This document shows positions 1-12,195 of a stretch of DNA of 64,000 nucleotides, piece after piece. A program made the translations under genes and the position numbers. This stretch comes from Gari tellinella (lineage: Eukaryota > Mollusca > Bivalvia > Cardiida > Psammobiidae), in the NCBI GenBank assembly GCA_922989275.2, contig OV277868.1, forward strand, positions 55,798,216 to 55,862,215. The letters run 5' to 3'. The notes under the pieces are model-generated. The model did not search any database, was not told where the DNA came from, and saw only the letters and a program-made list of their open reading frames with translations. Within the stretch, counting starts at the first letter, position 1; every line of letters begins with the position of its first letter.

Positions 1-129
1 GTAGCCCGGATTCTGATGAATATCGAAACTGTTTGCCACTCAGATAGCAATGAGTGTTGTTACGCGGCGTCTGATCAGGATCCAAACTGTTTGCATACGC
101 GCTTTTAAGCGTCACTGAGAGCGAAAGGG
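1..129 (-). mobile_element. Family A MITE, partial (cut by window edge)
   Basis: The right part of a family A element is present: a degraded hairpin core (CGGCGTCTGATCAGG followed by ATCCAAACTGTTTGC) runs into GTCACTGAGAGCGAAAGGG. TTAA follows at 130-133, the expected piggyBac-type target site. The matching left end lies before the window start or has decayed. A related end, CCCTTTCGCTCTCAGTGACG, is at 22447. Confidence 0.7.
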
Positions 130-133
130 TTAA

Positions 134-441
134 AGAAAGAAGAAAGTTAATTAAAAGAGGCTACTGAAGGAGCAATGACGTCGCGTCACAAGTTGGAGCA
201 ATAAAGTGTAACATTTATTTTGACGTCGTTCGACGTTAAATGACCCGATAACGTCGATACTATCAGGACGTTGAATTTAAGTTCTTTTCTGATTTGCAAA
301 ATTGTGTGATGGTCATCTTCGGATATGTTGAAATAATTTTTTGTAAAATTGGTATCAAGCAGAAATAGAACGGATGTTGTTGGTACTTTGTTTTTGTTTG
401 TTAACGTCCGTTTTCTGCCATCTATGGGCTAATTGGACGCC

Positions 442-482
<41 letters not shown>

Positions 483-2966
483 ACAGAGAACACGGGCGCG
501 ATGTCCTACTCTTATTGTCGAAAGAGTTCTCTGGTTCTTTTACATGTAGATGCCAAGTGTCAAGCACTCAGACATCGGACCTCGGTTTATAAAGTCTCAT
601 CCGAAGGTCTTGGTACGCAGGAGATCGCACTCACAACCCTGGTACTAATGCAACATGCTGTTTGATTAATTTGTACTTGAGTGGTGGATCTAAAGGCATA
701 GTCCTGGGCCGAAAGCTTTGATTTGAAAGATGGTTTGGTCATACTGAATGCTGCATTATTTAAACAAATGTGGTTTTTTTCTTCGATTCATGCGCGGATC
801 CCGAAGAAGGAGGAGGGTGTTCCGGTGGTCCGTAGTGATTTTTGTATAGACGTGACGCGCGATGTTCATACAAATAAAGAAAGAAAAGAAACCTTAAAGA
901 ACGTTCCGCATTTTAAACAGTTATTTTATATGGACACTAATTAACGAAATGCGAAATAATTTATCAATGTGATGAAATGGGCACTTGTTTCGCAGCATTT
1001 GGATTTTTTTGCATTTTCGCGAAATGTGGCGAGATATCAATTAGAATTGCAAACAGTGTCATACTTATTTTGGCCTGAAAATAAACAGTATGGTTATATA
1101 AGTACAGTCAACGAATATCAAACTAACATTTTAGAATCTACTCGCCTCTGTGATAGAATATGCAAATAGACTAGATTGGCAGTCACCCTGCGTTTGATCT
1201 AGATCTAGCTCAATTTCCTTTCTCACTCGGTTTAGGCTAAAACTTCTGATTAATAACTAATAAATTAGCCCAGTTTGAAGATGACGAACGTTTGAACTGA
1301 AAAGTTTGTTTTCAGAAAAATCGGTAAATACATGTAATAAAGCGATGGTCTTTTTGCAGAGGACTGATTAAATTCCGCGGGTGGTCAGAATCTGCTGTGC
1401 TTACAGTTGCATTTATTATATTCGACGCGTCATGAGTGTTCGTCATCCGTATTTATGACGTATGATCATGACATCACGACATGCCTGTTTACATAAGGGA
1501 ATCTACAGTTAAACCCTTGTAAAGCGATGCAAAACTAAATTTAAAGAGAGTTGCGCACTAGATAAGCCATATTGGCTCTATTTGAGAACATAAAGTGCAA
1601 AATTTCCAAATAATTTTGGTCTTCAGAAAAAAGTTATGGGCACAGTTAGGGAAACTCCCTCTGGATCCGTGTTTGGATATTGAAATTCGATCATTACTAT
1701 TCTGCTTCTCAGACGACAATTGTGTGAAATAAACGAATCAAAGCAGGTAGCAAAGATTTTTTAAGCGTAGGGAAGGGGAATAACAAAAGCAATAGTTTTA
1801 AACACATTGTCTGTTCGACAACCTTTTTAATTTATCCATTGAAACGTTGACGTTATAAACTTAACGTCATATTCTTAGACGTAGACAAAGAAAAAAGTCA
1901 ATATTTTTTCGCAAAACATGAGCGATACTTTTGAAGTAAACATTTTTAAAAACTTAAGAAAAAAAGCATTTTTTCCTCTTAACTGAAAAAACTTGGTTAA
2001 GAAATTCATTTATAAGAAAAAACCTGGAACTAAGACAAAAAGTTGATTTTCTGATTTTCAGCGAGTTTGGGACAATGCATGTAGACAAAGAAAATCCTCA
2101 ATAACTTTTTCAACTTTTAAAATAAATTTAAATCAAATATATTTTTAAAAATAAGACAAAAAAAGTATTTTTTTCACGAATTTTCAATGTGGTTTATTTA
2201 AAACTAAATAAATAAGAATGAATTGGAAACAGTACTTAAGTTTTTTACGTCCAAATTTTGATAGTGTTACACTTTTTTGTCCGATTTGCAACTTCGATTT
2301 CATACAGATTTATCGACTGAAATTCAGTAAATGTTCATGACGTCACAGCATTAATACAGACAATATTTTGCGGAACATTTGGAGGGAATCAGATGTCTCG
2401 TTTGGCAGCTTTTACGGTTTTACTTACATCGCATCTTCAACCGTGTTACATGCATTTTTTTCGGCGAAAAAAATGTTTACGTCTATCAAAAGCCAAATTA
2501 AAGTTTCCAGATATTATTCAAATTGGCACGACCAGGTAGGGTATTGTCCCTGCTTTAAGAAAATATATAGTTTGTGCTACAAGTTTTCTTCAAATAATAC
2601 AATCGGCGATGGTTTCCGCCCATAGCTAGCGTGAATCGGAAAGTTGCTCAACGTTATGACGTCGTGTCATTGTGTTTTACTCCCATCTTGTTTTTAAGCA
2701 GCCATCAGCCTTAAACACCGAATAATAAAACACAATTCAGTGGTGTGGACTTGGTGTATAAGGGGTTGTGGGAAAAGTGTGATGTCCTAAACCCACACGT
2801 AATACTTGTTGTTTCATAAAACTGTCTGAAAGGAGAGACGGAAATACATTGATTAGTTGTAAAAGTGTGGAAATGTTGTCATAGTGTCCTAATAATTGGG
2901 TAAAATCAGCGACGCTGTGGTTCCAAATAAGGCTTTTCCTGTCTCTAAATATACGGCGCTAAAACA
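134..2966. other. Mostly unique non-coding stretch
   Basis: AT-rich sequence with no recognisable gene, RNA or transposon end. It contains an AG microsatellite (444-479). Around 1880-2200 there is a weak internal duplication, with 'GTAGACAAAGAAAA' at about 1880 and 2080 in A-rich context. Short open frames here have no recognisable motif and are unlikely to be genes. Confidence 0.6.
444..479. repeat. (AG)n microsatellite
   Basis: About 17 uninterrupted AG dinucleotides. The open frames crossing it (Glu-Arg or Ser-Leu runs) are artefacts of the dinucleotide. Confidence 0.97.
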
Positions 2967-2968
2967 TA

Positions 2969-3214
2969 CAGTGGAGAATCTGTTATTCTTTCCCGTTTAA
3001 ACGCAAACGTACGCAAACGCAAAACACTAAAACGTAGAAAAGAACAACTTCTGGACAATTCTGATAATTCTTGTTTATCTTGGTGGTAAACAGTTTGGAG
3101 CCTGATCAGACGCTGGGTTACCCGGCGTCTGATCTGGCTCCAAACTGTTTGCACTGCAAATAATAGTTTTAGCGTAAACGCGTTTATTGGGAAAGAATAA
3201 CATATTCTCCACTG
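2969..3214 (+). mobile_element. Family D MITE, complete (TA target)
   Basis: Starts CAGTGGAGAATCTGTTATTC and ends with the inverted copy TTCTCCACTG, flanked by TA at 2967-2968 and 3215-3216. TA duplication with CAGT ends is typical of Tc1/mariner-type non-autonomous elements. The centre holds the shared hairpin module: AAACAGTTTGGAGCC and GATCAGACGC, then the mirror half ending CCAAACTGTTTGC. At 246 bp it is a reference-length copy. No transposase is present. The open frame across it is spurious and recurs in every D copy. Confidence 0.92.
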
Positions 3215-3437
3215 TATGTCTGCCTCAATTTGACGTCTGTAAATGCTTTCAAATATGTTCAGGGAATACATTCAGACAAGAGTGTCAATCATGATCAACG
3301 GGGTTGTTTGTTTGGTTTGTTGCATGTTTTTGTTGTTGTTGTTGTTGTTGTTTTTCTCTTGGGGTATGGTTGTTTTGTATTGTTTGGTTTGTTTATTTTT
3401 TTTGCTGTTGTTTTTTTCTCAAATCTATGCAATGTTA
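3215..3437. repeat. T/G-rich low-complexity spacer with (TTG)n
   Basis: Spacer between two D elements containing about seven TTG repeats (about 3327-3351) inside a T/G-rich tract. The hydrophobic open frames here reflect composition only. Confidence 0.75.
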
Positions 3438-3654
3438 TAGTGCAGAAAACGTTATTCTTTAGGAATAAACGCTTTTGAGTTTAATCTATTACTTCCCTTG
3501 CAAACAGTTTGGAGGCAGACCCGGCGTCTGATCTGGCTCCAAACTGGTTGCCATTCAGAATAGTTAGAATTGTCAAAATGTTGTAATTTACTCCATTGTA
3601 GTGCGTTGCGTTTGGGTTTTTAAAAACGGGAAAGAAATAACGTTTTCTCCGCTG
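3438..3654 (-). mobile_element. Family D MITE, degraded
   Basis: Left end TAGTGCAGAAAACGTTATTC and right end AACGTTTTCTCCGCTG are diverged D ends, with a shortened hairpin core (GCAAACAGTTTGGAGGC, CCCGGCGTCTGATCTGG). TA follows at 3655. The right end abuts the LINE fragment, so one element probably used the edge of the other as its landing point. Confidence 0.75.
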
Positions 3655-3669
3655 TATGTCATAATTAAA

Positions 3670-4335
3670 ACAAAGATGATCTCTTTTTGGAACAGGCTCA
3701 TAGGTGAAAACAGTAATAAATTATCTTATCAAGTCTATAAATATATGTGCAATATGCCTAACTTCAATTCTAAATGGATTAATAAAGTAAAATCAATATT
3801 AAATGAAACTGGTTTGTCCGAGTTTTGGTTAAATCAACATATGATCCAAGGCCAGCATGCAAATAAATACTTAAAAACAATATGTAAACAAAGACTTATT
3901 GATCAAAACATGCAAAACTGGCATGCAACATTACAAAACTCAAGTAAAGGAAGAAATTATTCAATTTTCAAATCACAAATTAAACTTGAAGATTTTATAC
4001 TAAATTTAAACAAGCCAAATTATATCAGTTTAATTAAATTTAGAACAGGGAATCACTATTTACCCGTTGAGACAGGTAGATGGAATAATATAGATCATTA
4101 TGACAGAAAATGTACATTATGTAACTCAGATGAGATTGGTGATGAAATGCACTATCTTCTAATATGCCCTCATTTCTATGAGGACAGGAAAAAATATGTA
4201 AAGGAATACTTCTATCTAAGACCAAACACATTGAAATTTCAGCAGCTTATGAATGTCTCCTCAAAGGATGAGCTCATTAGATTGAGCATATTTGTTAAAA
4301 TTTTACTTAGCAGTATAAAGAATGAAAGGGGCTAG
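3670..4335 (+). pseudogene. LINE reverse transcriptase, C-terminal fragment
   Basis: An open frame runs to a TAG at 4333-4335. A frame from 3601 is open too, but its first 25 codons are read from the neighbouring D element. The LINE-like part begins near the Met codon at 3676 (MISFWNR). It contains KQRLIDQ, the FRTGNHYLPVETGRWNN segment and a CCHC zinc-knuckle pattern, C-x2-C-x9-H-x4-C, in CTLCNSDEIGDEMHYLLICP (Cys codons from 4111). This arrangement is familiar from the extreme C-terminus of CR1/L2-like non-LTR retrotransposon ORF2 proteins in aquatic invertebrates. The endonuclease and catalytic RT core are absent, consistent with ordinary 5' truncation. The frame is still intact over about 220 codons, so the insertion is not very old. 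It is not a host gene. The exact clade is uncertain. Confidence 0.85.
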
Positions 4336-4675
4336 ATTTCCATATTTACATCATAGACCCTGTTAGAATTCATTCACTTAAAAACACAGACATTGGCAGA
4401 CTCCTATCTACACCACGTGACCAAACTTGAATAAGAGTGCAGGCAACATGCTTAAAAAGTTCTTAAGCCGAGCCTGAGCTCGTCCTAAGGAGCTTTGTAA
4501 GCATGAGCCCAGTCTCCCAAACTTTAACTTAGTATTATTTTTTGTATGTACCCATATACACTTAAGCTTACACACATGTGTACATATTATGCAGAGACAA
4601 AAGTATTTATTACTAACAAGGGTCCAAGCTGTAAATAGTGTAGATCCGCATATCAAGAATATGCATACATACTCA
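4336..4675. other. LINE 3' flank / unclassified
   Basis: No coding or RNA feature is seen. The first part may be the retrotransposon 3' untranslated region. From about 4636 (GTAGATCCGCATATCAAGAA) the sequence joins the tandem repeat described next. Confidence 0.4.
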
Positions 4676-5640
4676 GGGCTACAGATAAGCGGGAGCACAT
4701 TGCAAAATTCCATTATTTACATGACTTATAATACGCACCAAACCCGGTGAGTTACTACTCATTAGAATTGACCCACTTAGGTATGATTCAGGTGAGTGGT
4801 CACACAGGAGGGTTTGATACAGATAAGATTTTAACATTGGTTTGCTCCCCTTATCTGAGGCTCTGTGTAGATATTTACCTTATTTTACTTTAATTACTTT
4901 GTTTGATAAACTTGTCTATATTCTCACAGATGTATGTATATGACGCTTAGCAAACGTATAGCAATGTTCAAGTGCATAAAATCTTAATTATCTCAGTGTA
5001 GACCCACATATCAAGAATATGCACACATACTCTGGGCCGGGATGCACCAAACCCGGTGAGTTACTACTCATTAGAACTGACTCAAAGAGCCGATTCTGGT
5101 GAGTGGTCACACAGGAGGGTTTGATACAGATAAGAAAATTTAACACTGGTTTGCTCCCCTTATCTGGGTTCTGTTTAGATATTTACCTTATTTTACTTTA
5201 CTATATATGTTTAATATACTGTACTTGTCTATATTCTCATACATGTATGTATATGATGCTTTGTCAATGAATAGTAATGTTCAAATGCATAAAATCTTAA
5301 TTATCTCAGTGTAGATCCGCATATCAAGATTATGCACACATACTCAGTAGATAAGCGGAAGTACATTGCAAAACTCTACTATTTACATGGCTATACGCAC
5401 CAAACCCGGTAAGTAACTACTCATCAGAATTGACTCAAAGAGCCGATTCTGGTGAGTGGTCTCATAGGAGGGTTTGATACAGATATGATTATTTTAACAT
5501 TGGTTTGCCCCCCTTATCTGGTGCTCTGTTTAGATACTTATCATCATACCTAATTGTCCATATTCTCATACATGTATGTATATGACGCTTTGCAAATTAA
5601 TAGCAATGTTCAAGTGCATACACTCTCTATTATTTCAATT
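4636..5640 (+). repeat. Three tandem copies of a family P-containing unit
   Basis: Three head-to-tail units start near 4636, 4996 and 5307, each marked by GTAGA(T/C)CC(G/A)CATATCAAGA. Each contains CACCAAACCCGGT(G/A)AGT, then ACTACTCAT(T/C)AGAA and, facing it, GATTCTGGTGAGTGGT, then CCCCTTATCTG. Ends resembling GGG(CT)ACAGATAAGCGG and CCCCTTATCTGAGGCTCTGT match family P elsewhere (41143, 41995). The simplest reading is a P-type MITE plus flank that was tandemly amplified. Copy two has lost its left P end. Confidence 0.75.
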
Positions 5641-6441
5641 GAACCATGCAGCTGCGAAGCGACAGATTCATTTAGATGCACTAGATCTATAACTGAATTG
5701 TTAACCAAATAATTAAGCCATATATGAGACAGTAGTCAACTCATTAATTTAAATTGACCTAAGATCCAACAAGGACGTTTCATTAACATGTTAAAGAAAT
5801 GTCCCTGGATTTAAATAGGACTATGTGCATGGGGTGAGTCTGGCGTGTCATGGCTGCATGGCCGAAATCTAGGTTAAAAGTGAAAACTTCACTTTAAGCA
5901 TTTAAGATTATTCACTGTACTCACGGATTGTCAGCCATTGCCACTGAGGAGGATATTTCTGTGATAATCCATTTGTCAATAGGTTTAACTCCAAAAACAC
6001 TTTATAATCCACTAATGTTATGCACTTGTTCAGCTGCTCAACTATTATGTTTTCTTTAGGTCACGTGTAGGAAAAACCATGTCCGTCCGTGTGTAATTTA
6101 GCCCAACCAATCAAATTCAAGGTCAATTCCTGTCAATGCTCTAGTGCTGCATTCCATTCGTTTGTAACTTATAGTCTGTTTCAATGCAATTTAATCCGTA
6201 AATTATGTCAGCTGTCTGGACTAAGATCGGGTTACATGAAAGAGGCTCGATCTTAGAGCCATGCAGTTTTATGATCCAAACGTCTCATGTATTGGAAAAA
6301 TAATATTTGACTTGTTTTGAGTTTCTAAAATTAATCTTCATATACGATATAGATCTATCTAGATTTCTAAAAACATTAACAAAAACAGTCTGGAACAGGC
6401 TCGACCCTGGTTCCAAGTAAGTATAGAAATAGGAATTACAG
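5641..6441. other. No feature seen
   Basis: Unique-looking AT-rich sequence between the tandem P units and the Foldback element. No transposon ends, RNA genes or credible coding frames were recognised. Confidence 0.5.
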
Positions 6442-6450
6442 TCTCTCAAC
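6442..6450. repeat. Left 9-bp target-site duplication of the Foldback element
   Basis: TCTCTCAAC lies immediately before the element end AGGTGTGTG and is repeated exactly at 15612-15620 after the inverted end CACACACCT. Confidence 0.9.
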
Positions 6451-6659
6451 AGGTGTGTGAAGTTTGCACGACATTCGACAATTCGACATTCGACCTTTCA
6501 CAAATGAAAGGTCGAACAGCTGTCGAATTTCGACTTTCGACATTTAAGCTTTCACATAATGTAACAAATTTTGCCGATCGACAAGTCAACTTTGCCATAA
6601 TGTAGAAATATTGTCGAAATTCGACTTTCGACATTCAACATCTTTAAAACACATTACTT

Positions 6660-7980
6660 TGTCGAACTGATGTCGAATTTCGACGTTCGACATTTATACT
6701 AAGTCGGCAAATTGTCGAACTAGGGTTGAATTTCGACGTTCGACAAACTGCAAGTAAGGGAAACGTCGAAATATTGTCGAAATTCGACGTTCGACATTCA
6801 AAACTTCTTAAACACATTACTTTGTCGAACTGATGTCGAATTTCGACGTTCGACATTTATACAAAGTCGGCAAATTGTCGAACTAGGGTTGAATTTCGAC
6901 GTTCGACAAACTGCAAGTAAGGGAAAAGTCGAAATATTGTCGAAATTCGACGTTCGACATTCAAAACTTCTTAAACACATTACTTTGTCGAACTGATGTC
7001 GAATTTCGACGTTCGACATTTATACAAAGTCGGCAAATTGTCGAATTAGGGTCGAATTTCGACGTTCGACAAACTGCAAGTAAGGGAAAAAGTCGAAATA
7101 TTGTCGAAATTCGACGTTCGACATTCAAAACTTCTTAAACACATTACTTTGTCGAACTGATGTCGAATTTCGACGTTCGACATTTATACAAAGTCGGCAA
7201 ATTGTCGAACTAGGGTTGAATTTCGACGTTCGACAAACTGCAAGTAAGGGAAAAGTCGAAATATTGTCGAAATTCGACGTTCGACATTCAAAATTTCTTC
7301 AACACATTACTTTGTCGAACTGATGTCGAATTTCGACTTTCGTCATTTATACAAAGTTGGGAAATTGTCGAAATAGGGTCGAATTTCGACGTTCGACAAA
7401 CTGCAAGTAAGGGGGAAAGTCGAAATATTGTCGAAATTCGACGTTCGACATTCAAAATTTCTTAAACACATTACTTTGTCGAACTGATGTCGAATTTCGA
7501 CTTTCGTCATTTATACAAAGTTGGGAAATTGTCGAAATAGGGTCGAATTTCGACGTTCGACAAACTGCAAGTAAGGGGGAAAGTCGAAATATTGTCGAAA
7601 TTCGACGTTTGACATTCAAAATTTCTTCAACACATTACTTTGTCGAACTGATGTCGAATTTCGACGTTCGACACTTATACAAAGTCGGGAAATTGTCAAA
7701 TTAGGGTCGAATTTCGACGTTCGACAAACTGCAAGTAACGGAAAAAGTCGAAACATTGTCGAAATTCGACGTTCGACATTCAAAATTTCTTAAACACATT
7801 ACTTTGTCGAACTCATGCCGAATTTCGACGTTCGACACTTATACAAAGTCGGGAAATTGTCGAACTAGGGTCGAATTTCGACGTTCGACAAACTGCAAGT
7901 AAGGGAGAAAGTCGAACTATTGTCGAAATTCGACGTTCGACATTCAAGATTTCTTAATACACATTCCCTCTGTTGAAATT
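6660..7980 (-). repeat. 163-bp TCGA-rich satellite array, left arm
   Basis: About eight head-to-tail copies of a 163-bp unit. Each unit contains four sub-blocks built on a GTCGAA/TTCGAC palindromic motif such as GTCGAAATTCGACGTTCGAC, separated by spacers including CACATTACTTTGTCGAACTG and ACTGCAAGTAAGGG. Copies differ by a few per cent. The Ser/Arg/Asn-rich open frames of about 70 residues recur once per unit and are repeat artefacts. Confidence 0.93.
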
Positions 7981-8860
7981 ATGTCGAATTTCGACGTCCA
8001 ACAATTTTCCGGACCCGGGAAAAGTCCAAATATTGTCGAAATTCGACATTGTTCTTTCAACAATTCTTTAATGCATTCACTATGTCGACCTTATGTCTAC
8101 TTTCGACGTTCGACAAGTGGTCTGGCAAGGAAAAAATCGAAATATTGTCGAATTTCGACATTCGACATTTCAACAAAGCCAGTAAAGTGTCTAATTTATG
8201 TATATTTTCGACAATCGACAAATTTCCCGATAGTGCAATAGTCGAAATAGTGTCGAATATCGACGTTGGACATTATCCTTTTACCAAAATATTGAAAAAT
8301 TGTCAAAATATTCGACTTTCTTCTTTTAAAATTGCTTTAACACACCCACTATGTCGATCATGTGTCCAATTTCGACATACGACAATTTTCCAGGCCGGGA
8401 AAAAGTCGACACATTATGTCGAATTTCGACATTCGACATAATCCGTTTACCAAAATGTCGAACGTTTGACGAAATTCAATGTTCGACTTTCAACACTACT
8501 TAAAAACATTCACTATGTCGAACTTGTGTAGAAATTAGACGTTCAATAATTTAGCGAGCCTAAAAAAGTCGAAATGTTGTCGAAATTCGTCATTTGACAA
8601 TCAACATTTCTTTACCACATTCACAATGTCGAACTTATGTGGAATTGTGACGTTTTACAAGTGCCATTGCAGGGAAAATGTCGAGTTATTGTCGAAGTTC
8701 GACTTGCGAGAAATTGCCAGACAGGTAAATAGTCGAACTATTTTCGAATTTCGACTTTCGATATTGTCCTTTCACCAAAGTGGTAAACATTCAACATTTC
8801 TATAAAGTCTGGGAAATGTGGAAAAAGTATCAGATTTCAATTTCGACAATTTAACGGCAG
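7981..8860 (-). repeat. Inner, diverged part of the left Foldback arm
   Basis: The TCGA-type repeats continue with growing divergence and loss of the 163-bp register. This part pairs with 13325-13790: for example CGATAGTGCAATAGTCGAA here faces TTCGACTATTGCACTATCG at about 13505. The left arm holds an extra block relative to the right, around 8290-8440, so the arms have unequal indels. Confidence 0.8.
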
Positions 8861-9594
8861 ATAGTGCGAATAAGTCTTCGGGAGTCGTGCGATTAAATCT
8901 GTATACGTATGGGGCAATTGCGGACTGGACCGAAAGTGCCTAGAAGAGCACTTTGATCTAGTTATACACTGTTTACTACATGTATTTGACAAGAATGAAT
9001 AACTGTACCACGCACTATTATTTTGTAATTGTATTTAGATGTATAACCTGAATATTTATACGAAACACAGTTTGAATTCAGATTAAAGGTCTTCTACCGA
9101 ACTGTATTTATCTAGGTCTTATACTTGTCTAACCTGCTGTGTAACGTATTGATGTATATTTGGTACAGCTAGACCGCAAACAGATCACACCGGGCCTGGT
9201 GTCTCCTACCAGAGCCCACTGGGCAGGGTCTTCACTATAAAAATTATACAATAACATGTATTTTGTGTAATTTTATATAGGCGTATAGTCGGTAAGTTCA
9301 GTGACATATTAAAGATTGCTCACGATCAAGTCTTCAATAACCTTAAATGTACGAGTTACTATATATGTAATAAAGTTAAGTAATATTTTACATATAGATA
9401 CGGTGTATATACTGATTATACCAGGACTATATTAGTCACCTGGGAGGGCCATTGTGCTGATCCTTCACTGTTTTCAGTAATCTTGCATGCACGGATTATC
9501 TTACACTGGTAGAATGCCATTTCTATAATAAGATGGAATATTTATAAGACAAACTGTTTGGGAGTAGGTCGGTGGTCTTCAATCCGAAACCATT

Positions 9595-10470
9595 GACATG
9601 TGGCTGTTTCTAGTATTGAAGATGGATGACCGTTTAGAGTTAAGTAGAATGCAAGTAAAGACCAGTTCTGCTTTGCGTTCAACCTGCTTTAAGCTTTAGA
9701 CTATCATCTGCTAGATTATAGAGAATGTTACTAATAATAAATATTCTTGAATGCGTAGAATAGAACTATTTTCGGCAAAAAGTGGAAGATGAAAGATGTT
9801 AAAATGCGTATCTGTGGAGTAATGAGTTTAAACTTAAAAGCAAACGTTTACCTTCCGGTATCTAATCCCTTATAGCTGATCTATAGATTGAAACATGATG
9901 CGCCTTATAGGGTACGGTCTGTTTCAAGTTCAGACTGCTTTACCCGATAAATACGCCTCTAATTTATTCTTTCACCGACGAAAATACTTCCATTTATACA
10001 GTCATGAAAATGTATCATAAAGCAGACTAAAAGTAAAGCAGAATGTGCCTTAAGGCGCATTCTGTTATACCTTCAACCTGCTTCAAGTATTCGGTTATTC
10101 ATCTATCTTAAAAACAAAGAAACGGGCTTTGTGGTTTGTGGTAAATAGAAAATATTTGTTATGATAAAATTGGTGACTGTCTAGGCAGAAACTTTTTTCT
10201 TTAGTGTTGGAGTGAATTGAAATGCGTATATGGAGCAATGGGTTAATTGGTCAACCTATATGTGTGGTCCCTGAACATTAACCCTTTGTTCCATAGACTG
10301 TTTCTAGTATTGAATATAGGTGACCAATTAAAGCGGGTTAAGAGTAAAGCTAAATGCGCATTGAGACTGCTTTAAGCTTTAAACTTTCGGTTAACATCTG
10401 TTTGAGAATAATATATAATATTTGTTATTATATATTACTGTGTACTTACTTACTTACCTATTTGCTCGTC
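9595..10470. repeat. Cluster of old family G copies in the loop
   Basis: Three to four degraded G-type elements lie nearly in tandem. Each has 'TGTTTCTAGTATTGAA(G/T)AT', a hairpin half such as AAAGTAAAGCAGAATGTGCC, CAACCTGCTT(T/C)AAG, and a distal AT-rich half. The copy at 10010-10250 keeps the best hairpin (AATGTGCCTTAAGGCGCATT). They look older than the surrounding Foldback arms. Confidence 0.65.
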
Positions 10471-11944
10471 TGTAATAGACAGAGCAGAACAGAACAACCC
10501 TTTCTTTTTTTGTCACAGAAAACAAAACATATGTTTTGTAATTACATGTGAAGTATAATATAATAAAAAACTATTGAGTTAGTAGGACATTTGGTGGTCG
10601 AATACTGAATTAATCTGCGATCTAGAGGGAAGGTGGAAAAATATTAAAATACTTAACTAAATGGTATGGACACAATATGTAGAAATAAATACCAAGCTAT
10701 TATTAGATGATACAATATATAAATTAGCTATGCAGATCAGTTCACTTATAATAAAGCAAACTGGTCCGTCTTTAGTTAAAGCTGCGACTATTTTTTCTTT
10801 TGAACAATTTCCAAATAAAAAAAACCTCACATGTCTATAGAGGGCATCATTGCTGATGTAGTCTTATAGTGAATAACAGAGTTGACAAGAGAGAAGTACA
10901 GTGTAACCCTCCCCAAACGGACATTAAAAAAACGAAGTCAAATTGCGACAAATACATCGTCAAGCAAGAACAAGAAGAAAACTGAGTGAGGCGCTGCCTT
11001 GGCAATGCCTCAGACCGTTTGGATCCTGATCTGGCGACGAAATGCACAAGTGAGAGGTATGTGTCGTAAAGTCCGGGGGAAGTAGGCTACACTGTACTTC
11101 ATTTTATTGACGGATACCGTGGGAGTTTTGTCCATTTCCTTCAAGGTCAGCACGTGCAGATGTAGAATTTTAGTAAATAATAACACTGACAGACGAGAAG
11201 TACTGTGTTGCCCTGCTCAGCCGGACAAATATATAAAGAAGCATAGTTTGTCAAATATTTTGTCAGTTCAAAAACCGAAGGGAAGAATCGCGTACGTTTC
11301 TATTAGGGAAGATACACTCTACTTGGATCATGTTTTATGTGACAAGACGCATCAGACGATGGTTAAGATAGTGTCCCTAAGAACGTTATATTGTAATAGA
11401 GACGATCATTTTTAATAAATGTTCAAAGTACATGTACTACGCGAATTATATGTTTCTGAATTAGTCGTATATCGACTATTCAGCATTATCGTCTCTTAAA
11501 GACGATTACATTTTGTCCTATAGCGCGTTTTATATTTTCAGTGAATCGTCTTTGAACTACAATTAAACATTATCGTCTCAAAGAAACGATATAAGTTTGC
11601 GCCATTATGCATTTTTCAATGCTACACTTGGTGTGGTAGCTATTTGCCCGTTGCTGTCAATCACACTAGACTAAACGCCTTGAGAACGTTAGACCTTTTT
11701 GTTTTTTAAATTGGCATTATAAAATAAGCAAATTTTGATAATGTAAACTTTTTTATTATTTCGACAATGTTTTAAGGTTATAGATCCATAATGCGAAAAT
11801 CTGAACACCGTTTCCGCATAATTATTCTGTAATATGCCCGGCACAATCTTACTACACGAACATTAAAGCTACATGTATATATCGATGGTCGATGTTTTCT
11901 ATTATGGCTCTAAAACCTTAACAAAGAAAGGACCAGTGAAAGAA

Positions 11945-12195
11945 GAGCCATTTACTCCATAGCCAATTTCTATTTATGAAGACTAGTGACTACGAAAAAA
12001 AGGTTGAAAGTAAAGCAGAATGATCCTTATTACACATGCTGCTTTACCTTAAGCTATCATCTGCTAGAACATAGAATTATTTATTATGATACATATTCAT
12101 GACTGTGTGAGTTGTACCAATTTTCTTCATTAGGAGGAATTACATGTAGTTCACAGCGTTAAACGGCATATCTAGGGAGTAAATGGTTAACATAA
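11945..12195 (+). mobile_element. Family G MITE, old copy
   Basis: Contains TTGAAAGTAAAGCAGAATGA, the facing half CTGCTTTACCTTAAGC, then ATCATCTGCTAGA and the AT-rich distal block shared with 25037-25280 and 33602-33830. The ends are decayed; a GGTTAAC near 12188 may be the remains of the TTAA site. Confidence 0.6.

Noticed and set aside
3230..3478. Hydrophobic frame resembling a small membrane protein
   Set aside because: Comes from a T/G-rich low-complexity tract with a TTG repeat.
6660..7980. Regular direct repeats considered as a CRISPR array
   Set aside because: The unit is 163 bp with no unique spacers, and the arrays form inverted transposon arms in animal-type DNA.
11107..11415. 102-codon frame in the Foldback loop as a transposase remnant
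   Set aside because: No DDE/DDD pattern, zinc finger or similarity to known transposases can be seen.
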